Assembly: GCA_016715885.1 (NCBI GenBank)
Contig: JADJXL010000028.1
Coordinates: 434,001 to 498,000 of the forward strand
Source of the DNA: Polyangiaceae bacterium
GTDB taxonomy: Bacteria; Myxococcota_A; Polyangia; Polyangiales; Polyangiaceae
Direction: 5' to 3'
Length of the DNA: 64,000 nucleotides
The notes below the pieces were generated by a model. That model saw only the letters and a list, made by a program, of their open reading frames with translations. It did no database searches and was not told the DNA's origin. Each line of letters starts with the position of its first letter. Position 1 is the first letter of the stretch. Both the position numbers and the translations under genes were made by a program. This document shows, piece by piece, positions 8,809-15,987 of this stretch.

Positions 8809-11800
8809 GCTGCGCTCGAACAATCGCCAATGCTTGCGCCACGCGCTCCTCGTCGTCCCCTAACAATGCCTTGATCGCCAATTGCACCTTTTTTGTCTTG
8901 ATCGCATTGTCACGCCAACCATCCTGCAAGCTCGAACGCACGGCTGCGTCCACCTTCACCGCCAATGCCTCGTCTTGCCCCAGGTTGTCGTACAATGCGC
9001 GTCTGGCCGCCGTATCGATTGATTTTGGATACGCCGTGCCCCCCGGCCCTTGCTGCACCTTGCGCGCCAAATCCTCGATTTGTGCCAAATATTGCTCGTA
9101 CGCCAATGCATTCTGCCGCCGCTGTTCGATGAGGCTCTCGAGCAGTTGCGACATCTTCTCGTAATACTTCGGATTGACCGGCGATTGCTCCAGAATCACC
9201 TTGCGCACATTGTTTTCCACGGTCTCCGCCGCGGCCTTCTTCCCGAACGACTTGGGCAGCGCCTTCACCGCTTCCTTGTACCCGCGCGAAACCACCAATT
9301 GCACCAGCGACATGTCCTCGAACGCCGACACCTTCTTGCTGTCTTCGGCACGAATGTACGTGTCGATCAGGTGCCTCATCGCAGGCTCGTGCTCTTTCAA
9401 ATCAATCGCGTCACCGCTGTGCAGCTTCACCTCCCCGCGGTGGTGCTCGTACATCGCCACCTCGTCTTTGATGCGCTCGGCTTCCGCCGCGATGTAGCCC
9501 GCTTGTTCCATTTCATTCGCAATGTCCGCGTACGCTCGAATCAACGACGCCGTCAGCTTGTAGAGCGCCAAGCGTTGTGACTCTGTTTCTTTGAGCTGCG
9601 CGGGGTCGTCGTGATACGAAAAATAGCGCAGATACGCTGCCAGATCCTTCGGCGGCTCCACCGGCTCGCAAAGCGCACGAATCGACTCCAGCGCCTTGTC
9701 CAGCCGTTCTTTGCCCTTGGCGAGACGATTCTCGAGCAACCCCGCCACGTCTTCCTTTTCGTACCCATCGAGCGCCCCCGATGTGTAATCGTGCACCGCG
9801 CCTTCCAAACTCTTGAACAAATCCTTGTAATCGATGATGTAGCCGTACTCCTTGTCGTCTCCATCCAATCGATTCACGCGACAGATCGCCTGAAAAAGCC
9901 CATGGTCGCGCATCGTCTTGTCGATGTACAAGTACGTCGCCGGCGGCGCATCGAACCCCGTCAAGAGCTTGTCCACCACGATGAGCAATTTCATTTGCCC
10001 CGGCTCTTCGATGAATCGCCGCTTCGCTTCCTTCTCGTACGCCTCGACTTTGTGCATCGCCTTTTCCGGCGGCTCTTTGAAAAAATCCGCCAGCATTTGC
10101 CGATAAATGTCGTACTTCTCCAGCGCCTCGGTCGCCCCTTCGCCCGTCTCTTCCCCCTTGATGTCCCCGTGTTTCGGCACGTACGACGTCACGATGCCGC
10201 ATTTGCCCGCGAGCGGCCCTTTGGAAAACAATTCGTAAAACTTGCACGCCTCGTACACGCTCCCCGCGACCAGCAGCGCATTGCCGTGTCCACTCCGAAG
10301 CCGATCCCGTTCCTCCATATCGAGCAAAATGTCCGCATGGATCATGCCCAACCTCGATTTGCTCGACAGCACCTTTTGCATCGTGCCCCAGCGCTTCTTG
10401 AGCTGCGCTTTCGCGAGCGGCGTGAGGCCCCGCGTCTTCGCCTCGAACCATTGATCGACCTTCGCCGGGGACGTCAAGTGTTGTTCGATGTCCCGTGCTT
10501 CGTAGCGCAAATCGAGCACGACGCGATCCGTGACGGCCTCGTCGAATTTGTACGTATGGATGTAGCCGCCGAATATCTCGATGCTCTTTTTCTTGTCCGA
10601 CTTGAGCAGCGGCGTACCCGTAAAACCAATGAACACGGCTTGCGGAAGCAGCGCCTTCATGGCTTCGTGCAGCTCGCCCGATTGCGTGCGGTGGCATTCG
10701 TCGACAAAGACAAAAATGGTTCCCTTGGCTTTGAAGTCGTGCGGCAATGCCCGCTTCACGGCCTCGACGTATTCCTTCAAGCCTGCGTTGGTCTCGTTTT
10801 CGTCGGCGTCCTTGCGGCCAAATTTATGAATGAGCGAGCATAGCAGCCATTTCTCGTGCATGTTGAGCTGCTCGACGAGGTCCGCGCCCGAGCGTGTGCG
10901 ATAGATGTCCTCCTGGACGCCTTTGAAGACCTTTTCGATTTGGTCGTCGAGCTCGGTCCGGTCGGTGATGATGAGGACGCGGGAGTCCTTGATATGTTCG
11001 CGGATCCATTTCGCGAGCCACACCATGATGAGGCTCTTGCCGGATCCTTGCGTGTTCCAAATGATGCCGCCTTCGCGCTGCAGGACGCGGGATTGCGCGA
11101 GTTTGACCGCAAAATATTGATTGTGGCGACAAATCTTTTTCTTTCCGGCGTCGAATACGATAAAATCGTGTATCAGCTCCAAGAACCGCGTCTTGTCGCA
11201 CAATTGCCGCAGGCCTTTGTCGAGCGGGTTGTCGCCGGGACCCTCCTCTTTCCAGGTCAAGTATTCCTTTTGCGAGCCTCCCAGCGTCCAGTAGCGCAAG
11301 CCTTGGGTATCGTTACCGGCCATGACGATTTGCATGGTCGAGAAGAAGGGCGCGATGAAATCTTCTTTTTGGTTGTCGAGGTTTTGGCGGATGCCTTCGG
11401 ACACGTCGACCGAGCCGCGTTTCAATTCGATGACGCCGAGGGCGATGCCATTGACGTACAGGACCAAATCGGGGCGTTTTTCGTGGCCTTTGGGATCATT
11501 CGGGAGGATGGTGACTTCTTCGGCGATGGCGAATTGATTGCGTTCGGGCGTGTTCCAATCGATGAGCCACACGGTTTCGGTGGTAGCTCCGACTTCGGAT
11601 TTCACGGGGACGCCGTACCGCAGTTTTTCGTAGACGGCTTTGTTGCGGTAGTACAAATCGAGGCTCGTGTCGCCGGCGGTTTTGACGATATCGGCGACGG
11701 CGCGGCGGATGAGATCGTCGTCGTATTCTTGGTAGGCGAACAAGAAGTGTTCGAGGCGTGCTTCGTCGATGTTGCGGTTGTTTTGCTCTTCGGACAGGTC

Positions 11801-11890
11801 GCCGATGTAATCGTATTTCAGCTCGTCGACGAAGAGTTTTACGATGCGTTTTTGAGTTCTGCGCTCGAGCTGGCCGATGAGGGTTTTCAT
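8798..11890 (-). CDS. hsdR: type I restriction enzyme R subunit
   Basis: Restriction and DNA-translocating subunit, 1030 aa, normal length. The N-terminal nuclease domain has the PD...ELK catalytic pattern (RPDLVLYV... GVIELKRGS, about residues 140-160). The SF2 motor follows with Walker A WNTQGSGKS, DECHR box FVDECHR and motif III GFTGTPLL; motif VI is in AICRVNR. The C-terminal 300 residues are helical. The ATG at 11890 (MKTLIGQL) is preferred over an upstream start. R acts only with M and S subunits, but no hsdM is present in the window and only the end of an hsdS gene remains at 15239-15439, so this copy probably cannot restrict unless M and S are supplied elsewhere. Confidence 0.93.
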   Translation of the reverse strand: MKTLIGQLERRTQKRIVKLFVDELKYDYIGDLSEEQNNRNIDEARLEHFLFAYQEYDDDLIRRAVADIVKTAGDTSLDLYYRNKAVYEKLRYGVPVKSEVGATTETVWLIDWNTPERNQFAIAEEVTILPNDPKGHEKRPDLVLYVNGIALGVIELKRGSVDVSEGIRQNLDNQKEDFIAPFFSTMQIVMAGNDTQGLRYWTLGGSQKEYLTWKEEGPGDNPLDKGLRQLCDKTRFLELIHDFIVFDAGKKKICRHNQYFAVKLAQSRVLQREGGIIWNTQGSGKSLIMVWLAKWIREHIKDSRVLIITDRTELDDQIEKVFKGVQEDIYRTRSGADLVEQLNMHEKWLLCSLIHKFGRKDADENETNAGLKEYVEAVKRALPHDFKAKGTIFVFVDECHRTQSGELHEAMKALLPQAVFIGFTGTPLLKSDKKKSIEIFGGYIHTYKFDEAVTDRVVLDLRYEARDIEQHLTSPAKVDQWFEAKTRGLTPLAKAQLKKRWGTMQKVLSSKSRLGMIHADILLDMEERDRLRSGHGNALLVAGSVYEACKFYELFSKGPLAGKCGIVTSYVPKHGDIKGEETGEGATEALEKYDIYRQMLADFFKEPPEKAMHKVEAYEKEAKRRFIEEPGQMKLLIVVDKLLTGFDAPPATYLYIDKTMRDHGLFQAICRVNRLDGDDKEYGYIIDYKDLFKSLEGAVHDYTSGALDGYEKEDVAGLLENRLAKGKERLDKALESIRALCEPVEPPKDLAAYLRYFSYHDDPAQLKETESQRLALYKLTASLIRAYADIANEMEQAGYIAAEAERIKDEVAMYEHHRGEVKLHSGDAIDLKEHEPAMRHLIDTYIRAEDSKKVSAFEDMSLVQLVVSRGYKEAVKALPKSFGKKAAAETVENNVRKVILEQSPVNPKYYEKMSQLLESLIEQRRQNALAYEQYLAQIEDLARKVQQGPGGTAYPKSIDTAARRALYDNLGQDEALAVKVDAAVRSSLQDGWRDNAIKTKKVQLAIKALLGDDEERVAQALAIVRAQHEY

Positions 11891-11989
11891 ACGAGACGGG
11901 TCTTTCCGCAGGTTCGGCCGAGGATAACGTGAAGCCGTGTGGGATGGCAAGCGTGGCGTTGGCGGTCTACGAAGAAAGCAAGATGGCTG

Positions 11990-12012
11990 GGTGGCGCCGA
12001 GGCGACTAAGCT
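11990..12012 (+). repeat. left copy of a 23-bp direct repeat
   Basis: Begins GGTGGCGCCGAGGCGAC and matches 13572-13594 with two mismatches. The pair encloses the two Cys-rich lipoprotein genes and the gene at 12769. Such flanking repeats may mark a cassette boundary or may be coincidental intergenic repeats. Confidence 0.55.
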
Positions 12013-12087
12013 ACGCATGTGCGCGGCCAAGCCGGTGGCACCGAACGAGATTGTTGCCCCTTCGCGCACAGCGTGTCACTATGACGC

Positions 12088-12363
12088 ATGCGCAAGAGAC
12101 CCAATTGCCTTGGATGGGCCAATGCTGCCCTCCTACTTGGCATCCTGTGCTGTGCGATCTCGGGTTGCACACCTGACACCGAAAAGGAAGAGGCCAACCA
12201 GCCACCTCGACGTGAAGGTTGCACGCTGAAGGTAAGCGCTTGCAATATCGAGTGCCATAAGGCCGACGCGCTGAAGGAATGTCCCCGCTGCTGCTTCGAC
12301 AATGGCCGGTTGTGCGATAGTGATGAAAGCTATAATTTTTATTCGTGCCAGAACCTCGACTAG
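12088..12363 (+). CDS. small Cys-rich lipoprotein, first of a tandem pair
   Basis: Precursor of 91 aa with a lipoprotein signal peptide ending in a lipobox (AISGC, Cys at about residue 27). The mature part has about seven further Cys, in the order C, C-x3-C, C-x2-CC, then LCD and a final C near the end. The next gene encodes the same pattern, so the two are paralogs from a local duplication. The mature domain of about 60 residues is likely held by disulfides on the outer or periplasmic side. No homology to a named family is recognised, and the role is unknown. Confidence 0.7.
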   Translation: MRKRPNCLGWANAALLLGILCCAISGCTPDTEKEEANQPPRREGCTLKVSACNIECHKADALKECPRCCFDNGRLCDSDESYNFYSCQNLD

Positions 12364-12414
12364 CTACGCGTGATGTGTGATGGCGAAATCTACGAACGCA
12401 CGAGGGGCATTCAG

Positions 12415-12687
12415 ATGAGGGCAATCCATATCCTGCTTTGTGCGGCGTCGCTCGCAATTGCACTAGGTGGTTGCCGGCAGCGCGAGAAATACAAGGGCCG
12501 CTTCGCAGACGTAGATGGTGGCGCTCCGCGCGAACGTGAAGAGTGCACGACACAGACGCTCGATTGCTTTGATAAATGCTACAAGCGCGAGGCGAGCGTC
12601 ACTTGTATCGGCTGCTGCCGCGATCAAGATTATCTCTGCGACATGCAGCAAAAGTATTCATTCGAATATTGCCAAACGACGCGCTGA
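12415..12687 (+). CDS. small Cys-rich lipoprotein, second of a tandem pair
   Basis: Precursor of 90 aa, started at the ATG at 12415 so that the signal peptide (MRAIHILLCAASLAIALGGC) is compact; the lipobox is LGGC. The mature domain repeats the Cys pattern of the preceding protein (C..C-x3-C, C-x2-CC, LCD), with otherwise low identity. The genes are 51 bases apart and probably co-transcribed. Paralogs that keep only cysteines and a few acidic residues suggest a fold held by disulfides with a fast-changing surface, as in secreted factors under diversifying selection (inference). Confidence 0.7.
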   Translation: MRAIHILLCAASLAIALGGCRQREKYKGRFADVDGGAPREREECTTQTLDCFDKCYKREASVTCIGCCRDQDYLCDMQQKYSFEYCQTTR

Positions 12688-12768
12688 CGCGACGCCCTTC
12701 GGTGCGGTCATGATGAAGATTCTTCATGAAACCGGGGCTTCTGGCGCACGCGTGAGCAGCAAACATCC

Positions 12769-13542
12769 ATGAGCACGAACGTCGAAAGTCTCGTCAATAT
12801 CGTTCGCCAATACTTCCCGCGAGGACGGCTCATTGAAAGGCCCGGCGCAATGGCGTGGCCAGAGCTGTGCGATCCGCCGTCGCCTCCGCCGCCCGATTTT
12901 CCCCGCGAAGCATGGCCTCCATACGGGTATGAAGTCACTGTTGAGCATCAACGCTTGGTCGCAGCCCGAAAAAACGCGGGAGCACAGCAGGCAGCTTGGA
13001 TGGATGCCCTGCAACGCATTCATTTGCAATTCCCCGCATGCGTCGTTCAAAATAACTCCGTTCACCTCCCAAGCGGGTCCTTTGATAGCGCCTATTCGGG
13101 CTCGTTGGCACTCCCGAGTGACGATTCACCGAACTGCAGCCGCGAGCTCCAGTTTGCGGTGAGCTTCATAGCGCCGTATTATGCTTGTTCGTATTCGAGT
13201 CGAACCTACCAGCACGGGCGCATGGGCGAACATCGCGAAGACGAAGATGACATGCCGATCTCCGGCGAGTCGCAGCCCGAAGCGAAGGAAAACGAAATCA
13301 TGTACGGGCCGTCTGGGGAGTTGCCAATTCCGCAATTGCCACAGTATGCTCAATCATTCGAGCTACCGATCGACGCGATCCCCTATTGGAAGACGATCGA
13401 GCGAATATTGCAGGAAAAGTTTCCAGGGTATGGTTACCTGGAACCTGACATTGGCACATTGCGAATGCCCGACGTGGTGACTGATTTCAGGTTTTTGGGT
13501 GAGGCGACTTTGTACGATTGCATTTTCACCAGTCATTGGTAA
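12769..13542 (+). CDS. hypothetical protein, Pro-rich near the N-terminus
   Basis: Predicted soluble protein of 257 aa without signal peptide or membrane helix. Features are a PPSPPPPDFP segment near residue 40, an acidic stretch (EHREDEDDM) near residue 155, and aromatic-rich ends. No catalytic motif is visible. It starts 81 bases after the lipoprotein pair on the same strand and lies tail to tail with the DUF6968-like gene. The position suggests an accessory protein of the cassette enclosed by the 23-bp repeats. I do not recognise a family. Confidence 0.6.
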   Translation: MSTNVESLVNIVRQYFPRGRLIERPGAMAWPELCDPPSPPPPDFPREAWPPYGYEVTVEHQRLVAARKNAGAQQAAWMDALQRIHLQFPACVVQNNSVHLPSGSFDSAYSGSLALPSDDSPNCSRELQFAVSFIAPYYACSYSSRTYQHGRMGEHREDEDDMPISGESQPEAKENEIMYGPSGELPIPQLPQYAQSFELPIDAIPYWKTIERILQEKFPGYGYLEPDIGTLRMPDVVTDFRFLGEATLYDCIFTSHW

Positions 13543-13571
13543 CAGCGCCCGGCGTGAAAGCACGAAGGCTC

Positions 13572-13594
13572 GGTGGCGCCGAGGCGACGAGGCT
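13572..13594 (+). repeat. right copy of a 23-bp direct repeat
   Basis: Second copy of the sequence at 11990-12012, differing at two positions. It lies in the 91-base gap between the convergent genes ending at 13542 and 13634. A shorter echo, GAGGCTCGGTG, surrounds it. Confidence 0.55.
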
Positions 13595-13633
13595 CGGTGA
13601 ACCGGCACGATGCACCTTACGGGGTGGCGCGAA

Positions 13634-14317
13634 CTACTCGCGTTCGTCCATGAAGTAGCCGCGACCCATCTTGTAGGGCAAACGATCGAGGTTGATGGCC
13701 GTCCGAGGAGTCCAGCCTTGGGGCAACATGGAGCCATAAACGACGCGCATCATCGCGGTTGCATCGAGGAATGACTGGATCCAATCGTCCCCAACGCCGT
13801 AGCGAACTTGGCCGCTGTCTTTTGCATCGAATGCGAAACCGCATTTCCAATGCTTCTCATCGATTTGCTGGGGCATGAACACGAATAAAGGGCGCCCGTA
13901 CTCGACACCACTCGCATCCGGAAAACTGACGGATAACTCGTCCAATACCGTGAGGTCACCGGGGTTCTTCTCCGGTGGCGGTATTTCGGGAGCAACCCAA
14001 TCCGAGGGCCTCTTGCGCACGGCAGGCAGCCCGCAATTGAAACTTTCCTTCCCCTGGCCATCGACCCACCGGATGTTATTGGCGAGCTTCATTCCGCTCC
14101 TGAAAAGACGAACCCACCAGAAGGCGAGAATGTGGACGATCTGAAGCACCAAATCGTCCCGCGGATGAAGCATCTCCCAATTGATCGGCGGCCCGAAGCG
14201 AAGACCCGCCCTCACGTTGCCGTCGTCGTCCAGGCGCGTGAACAGGGTCATGACGACGTACTTCATGACGCCGTCCGTATCGACATAGTGGAGCGTTCGC
14301 GTCGTCAGGGTCGTCAT
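13634..14317 (-). CDS. DUF6968-like hypothetical protein
   Basis: Soluble protein of 227 aa, started at the ATG at 14317 because this overlaps the stop of the upstream secreted-protein gene as TGATG. Residues in the middle and C-terminal half (WKCGFAFD..., GVGDDWIQSFLDATAMMRVV) resemble the DUF6968 pattern of myxobacterial and actinobacterial hypothetical proteins; this assignment is tentative. No signal peptide. Strict coupling to a secreted Cys-containing partner suggests that the two act together, for example as a secreted factor and a cytoplasmic partner, but no activity can be read from the sequence. Confidence 0.55.
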   Translation of the reverse strand: MTTLTTRTLHYVDTDGVMKYVVMTLFTRLDDDGNVRAGLRFGPPINWEMLHPRDDLVLQIVHILAFWWVRLFRSGMKLANNIRWVDGQGKESFNCGLPAVRKRPSDWVAPEIPPPEKNPGDLTVLDELSVSFPDASGVEYGRPLFVFMPQQIDEKHWKCGFAFDAKDSGQVRYGVGDDWIQSFLDATAMMRVVYGSMLPQGWTPRTAINLDRLPYKMGRGYFMDERE

Positions 14318-14637
14318 CAGTAATCCGGGTCTTCGATAGGATTGCTCTCGATCTTCTTCATGCATTCCGTATTTTTCTTCGAGCAATCATCTTGGCACCT
14401 GCCACGTGCCGGGGGCTCTTTGGGATGCCTTTTCGTACACGCATCATAACAGTACTCGTACATTCGAGCACACTCTTCGCGCCGTCGTTCCTTCTCCTCC
14501 TCGCTCATTTCCTGGCGCTGAAGGCCGTCACCTTGCAAGGCAATGGTTTTACTTGGCGCTACCCGAGCAACCCCGGACAGCATCCCAAACGTTGCAAAAA
14601 GCAGAAAAGCACCAACACCCAAAAGCTTCCGATGCAT
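14317..14637 (-). CDS. small secreted protein with paired cysteines
   Basis: Protein of 106 aa. The N-terminal hydrophobic segment (about residues 5-25) is a signal peptide or anchor. The mature part is highly charged (EEEKERRREEC) and carries six Cys in three pairs: C-x6-C-x3-C, then C-x3-C, then a single C in TECMKK. This pattern is distinct from the lipoproteins at 12088 and 12415. The stop overlaps the start of the DUF6968-like gene as TGATG, so both are made from one message. No family recognised. Confidence 0.6.
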   Translation of the reverse strand: MHRKLLGVGAFLLFATFGMLSGVARVAPSKTIALQGDGLQRQEMSEEEKERRREECARMYEYCYDACTKRHPKEPPARGRCQDDCSKKNTECMKKIESNPIEDPDY

Positions 14638-14792
14638 GACGTTCCTCTGCCTGGAGCACGTTGCTCCCGCAACTCGGCATTACCAGGGCTGTCGTCATGC
14701 GGACAAATTTTCGGCATGTTCGCTTGGCACAGCAGGGGTATCGCCCCCATAACCGCTAACATAACGTACTCGTCGCCCCGCCCCGGGTTGAA

Positions 14793-14904
14793 GAGGCGGT
14801 CTCAAAACTCGGAACGCGTATCCTCGCCCAGCCCCGCGCGGGGTTTTAGAGGCGGTCTCAAAACTCGGAACGCGTATCCTCGCCCAGCCCCGCGCGGGGT
14901 TGAA
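14793..14904 (+). repeat. 56-bp tandem repeat, two copies
   Basis: Two adjacent copies begin GAGGCGGTCTCAAAACTCGG at 14793 and 14849. Each ends in a CCCCGCGCGGGG palindrome. A related unit with GAGGCTGTCTCAAAACTCG occurs near 22225, and its inverse near 22500. Confidence 0.85.
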
Positions 14905-14906
14905 AC

Positions 14907-15001
14907 CCCGCGCTACACGACAAGAAGTCCTCGCGCTACCGCGCTCGGACTGACGTCATGGCTGCATGGCGAGGTCTGCAATCTATGCGAAATCGTCGAG
15001 G
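14907..15001 (+). repeat. intergenic repeat block shared with 22.4 kb
   Basis: About 95 bases, from the GCGCTACACGACAAG motif to AAATCGTCGAGG, are nearly identical to 22357-22451, with a handful of substitutions. The block contains no open frame of note. It directly follows a hairpin-forming palindrome in both places, so palindrome and block form one dispersed unit. Confidence 0.85.
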
Positions 15002-15238
15002 ATTCTCGATGACGATCCGAAATTCCACAAGGCCAGTCCCGAACGGTAGTGAGGGACTTTTGAATGTGTAGCGCGGGATTTCAATCCCGCGCGCGGGTGC
15101 AAACGGGTCAAGTTAGCGCTTATGGGTATCGACCCTAATTTTTCGCGCTTTCTGCAACCAACGACCAGGACCACGACGACGGCGAGGCAAAGCAGGACCC
15201 GGAACAGCTTCATTGGGCTGGTCCGAATACGTTTTTGC

Positions 15239-15439
15239 TCATACGAGGCGGGGCTTTCCCGTAAGCAATTCTTGCATCATGCCTTGTTTCAGGGCGCGGG
15301 TCTTTTCGCGGCGCTGTTCGAGCGCAGCGATTTCGGCGTCCATGTCACCAAGTGCGGTGGCAATGGCGCGTTGTTCGGGTAGTGAGGGCAAAGGAATCTG
15401 TAGCTGGCGAAAGTAGGGCAAGCCTTTCGACCCTTCGTG
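15239..15439 (-). pseudogene. hsdS: 3' fragment of a type I specificity subunit gene
   Basis: The last 60 or so codons of an hsdS gene remain: IPLPSLPEQRAIATALGDMD followed by the conserved helix with ALKQGMMQELLTG and a terminal RLV. This is the second conserved region of S subunits, which ends the protein. In this frame a TGA occurs just upstream (about 15438), and none of the target-recognition domains is present. The fragment lies 3.3 kb upstream of hsdR on the same strand, where hsdS would be expected in an intact M-S-R operon, so it is probably the remnant of the same locus. Confidence 0.85.
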
Positions 15440-15737
15440 TCACTTTGGCTCATCGTCTGCATGTTGTTCAACGTGCGGCATGCGGCTGGATGGGCTGATC
15501 AACCGCGCCTGCCCGAGAATCGCCGTACAATCGCCCCCGCACTCCTTTCGCGCCGCAAGTGCCTCCGGCCGCTCGGCCGCATCGAATGCGGGCGTCTCGA
15601 GCTCGACCGGCCTCTCTGCCCATTCCCTTTTGCAGAAACAAGACCCGTCCACAAAACCTGCCGACCCTTGTTTTCGAAAAAGCTCGGCGGCTGGTCATGC
15701 TTGCCGACCGTACTTTCGCGGCCAGAGAATGCTCGGG

Positions 15738-15880
15738 TCAACGCGCCGGGTGGTCTTTCGGCGCCAAAACGAGGGCGGCTGGATGGCCCTCCGGCACCAC
15801 GTGCCCGAAAGGATGCGTGTCCTCTTCGACGACCATTGCATCCATGGCAAAGCGGCCCGGCAGCGTGACCAGCCGAGGGC
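15738..15880 (-). pseudogene. possible remnant of an unidentified coding sequence
   Basis: About 45 codons with plausible protein composition (acidic, hydrophobic alternation, VVPEGHPAALVLAPKDHP) end at TGA 15738-15740. Upstream the frame runs into repeat DNA and there is no start signal. I do not recognise the protein. It may be part of a gene lost during decay of the restriction locus. Confidence 0.35.
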
Positions 15881-15971
15881 GTTTTGGACGATGGCGATGA
15901 CGGGGGCAGATGGGACGGGCTACTTTTGGGCTTTTGCTTCGAGCGCGGCGGCTTTTTCGAGGAGCGCTTTT
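15873..15971 (-). repeat. 99-bp copy of the 3' end of the coiled-coil gene
   Basis: Matches 7040-7138 with roughly 85 percent identity, including the last codons of the gene (ALLEKAAAL... then a stop, TAG here, TAA there) and about 45 bases beyond it. Read on the minus strand it encodes the C-terminus of a second coiled-coil protein whose body is missing. It begins directly before the zinc-finger gene's end. Confidence 0.75.
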
Positions 15972-15987
15972 GGGAGAGGAGTGTGAT

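Larger units (their letters stand above)
14638..15238. other. gene-free stretch rich in intergenic repeats
   Basis: Contains no convincing gene. It holds a 56-bp tandem repeat (from 14793), a block of about 95 bp shared with 22357-22451, and palindromes of the CGCGGG...CCCGCG type at about 14891-14913 and 15064-15082. A short open frame at 14983-15213 (minus) begins like a signal peptide with lipobox (VVGC), but its downstream part is repeat DNA, so it may be the remnant of a lipoprotein gene. Confidence 0.6.
15440..15987. other. spacer with gene remnants, no intact gene
   Basis: Holds the 99-bp copy of the end of the coiled-coil gene (15873-15971) and, on the minus strand at 15738-15880, an open stretch that reads like real protein (FAMDAMVVEEDTHPFGHVV) and ends in TGA at 15738. 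The remainder has only unconvincing frames. The whole looks like decayed coding DNA. Confidence 0.5.

Noticed and set aside
9611..10843. Open frame of 410 codons on the plus strand within hsdR
   Set aside because: Arg/Leu/Gln-rich shadow of the hsdR frame without domain or start signal.
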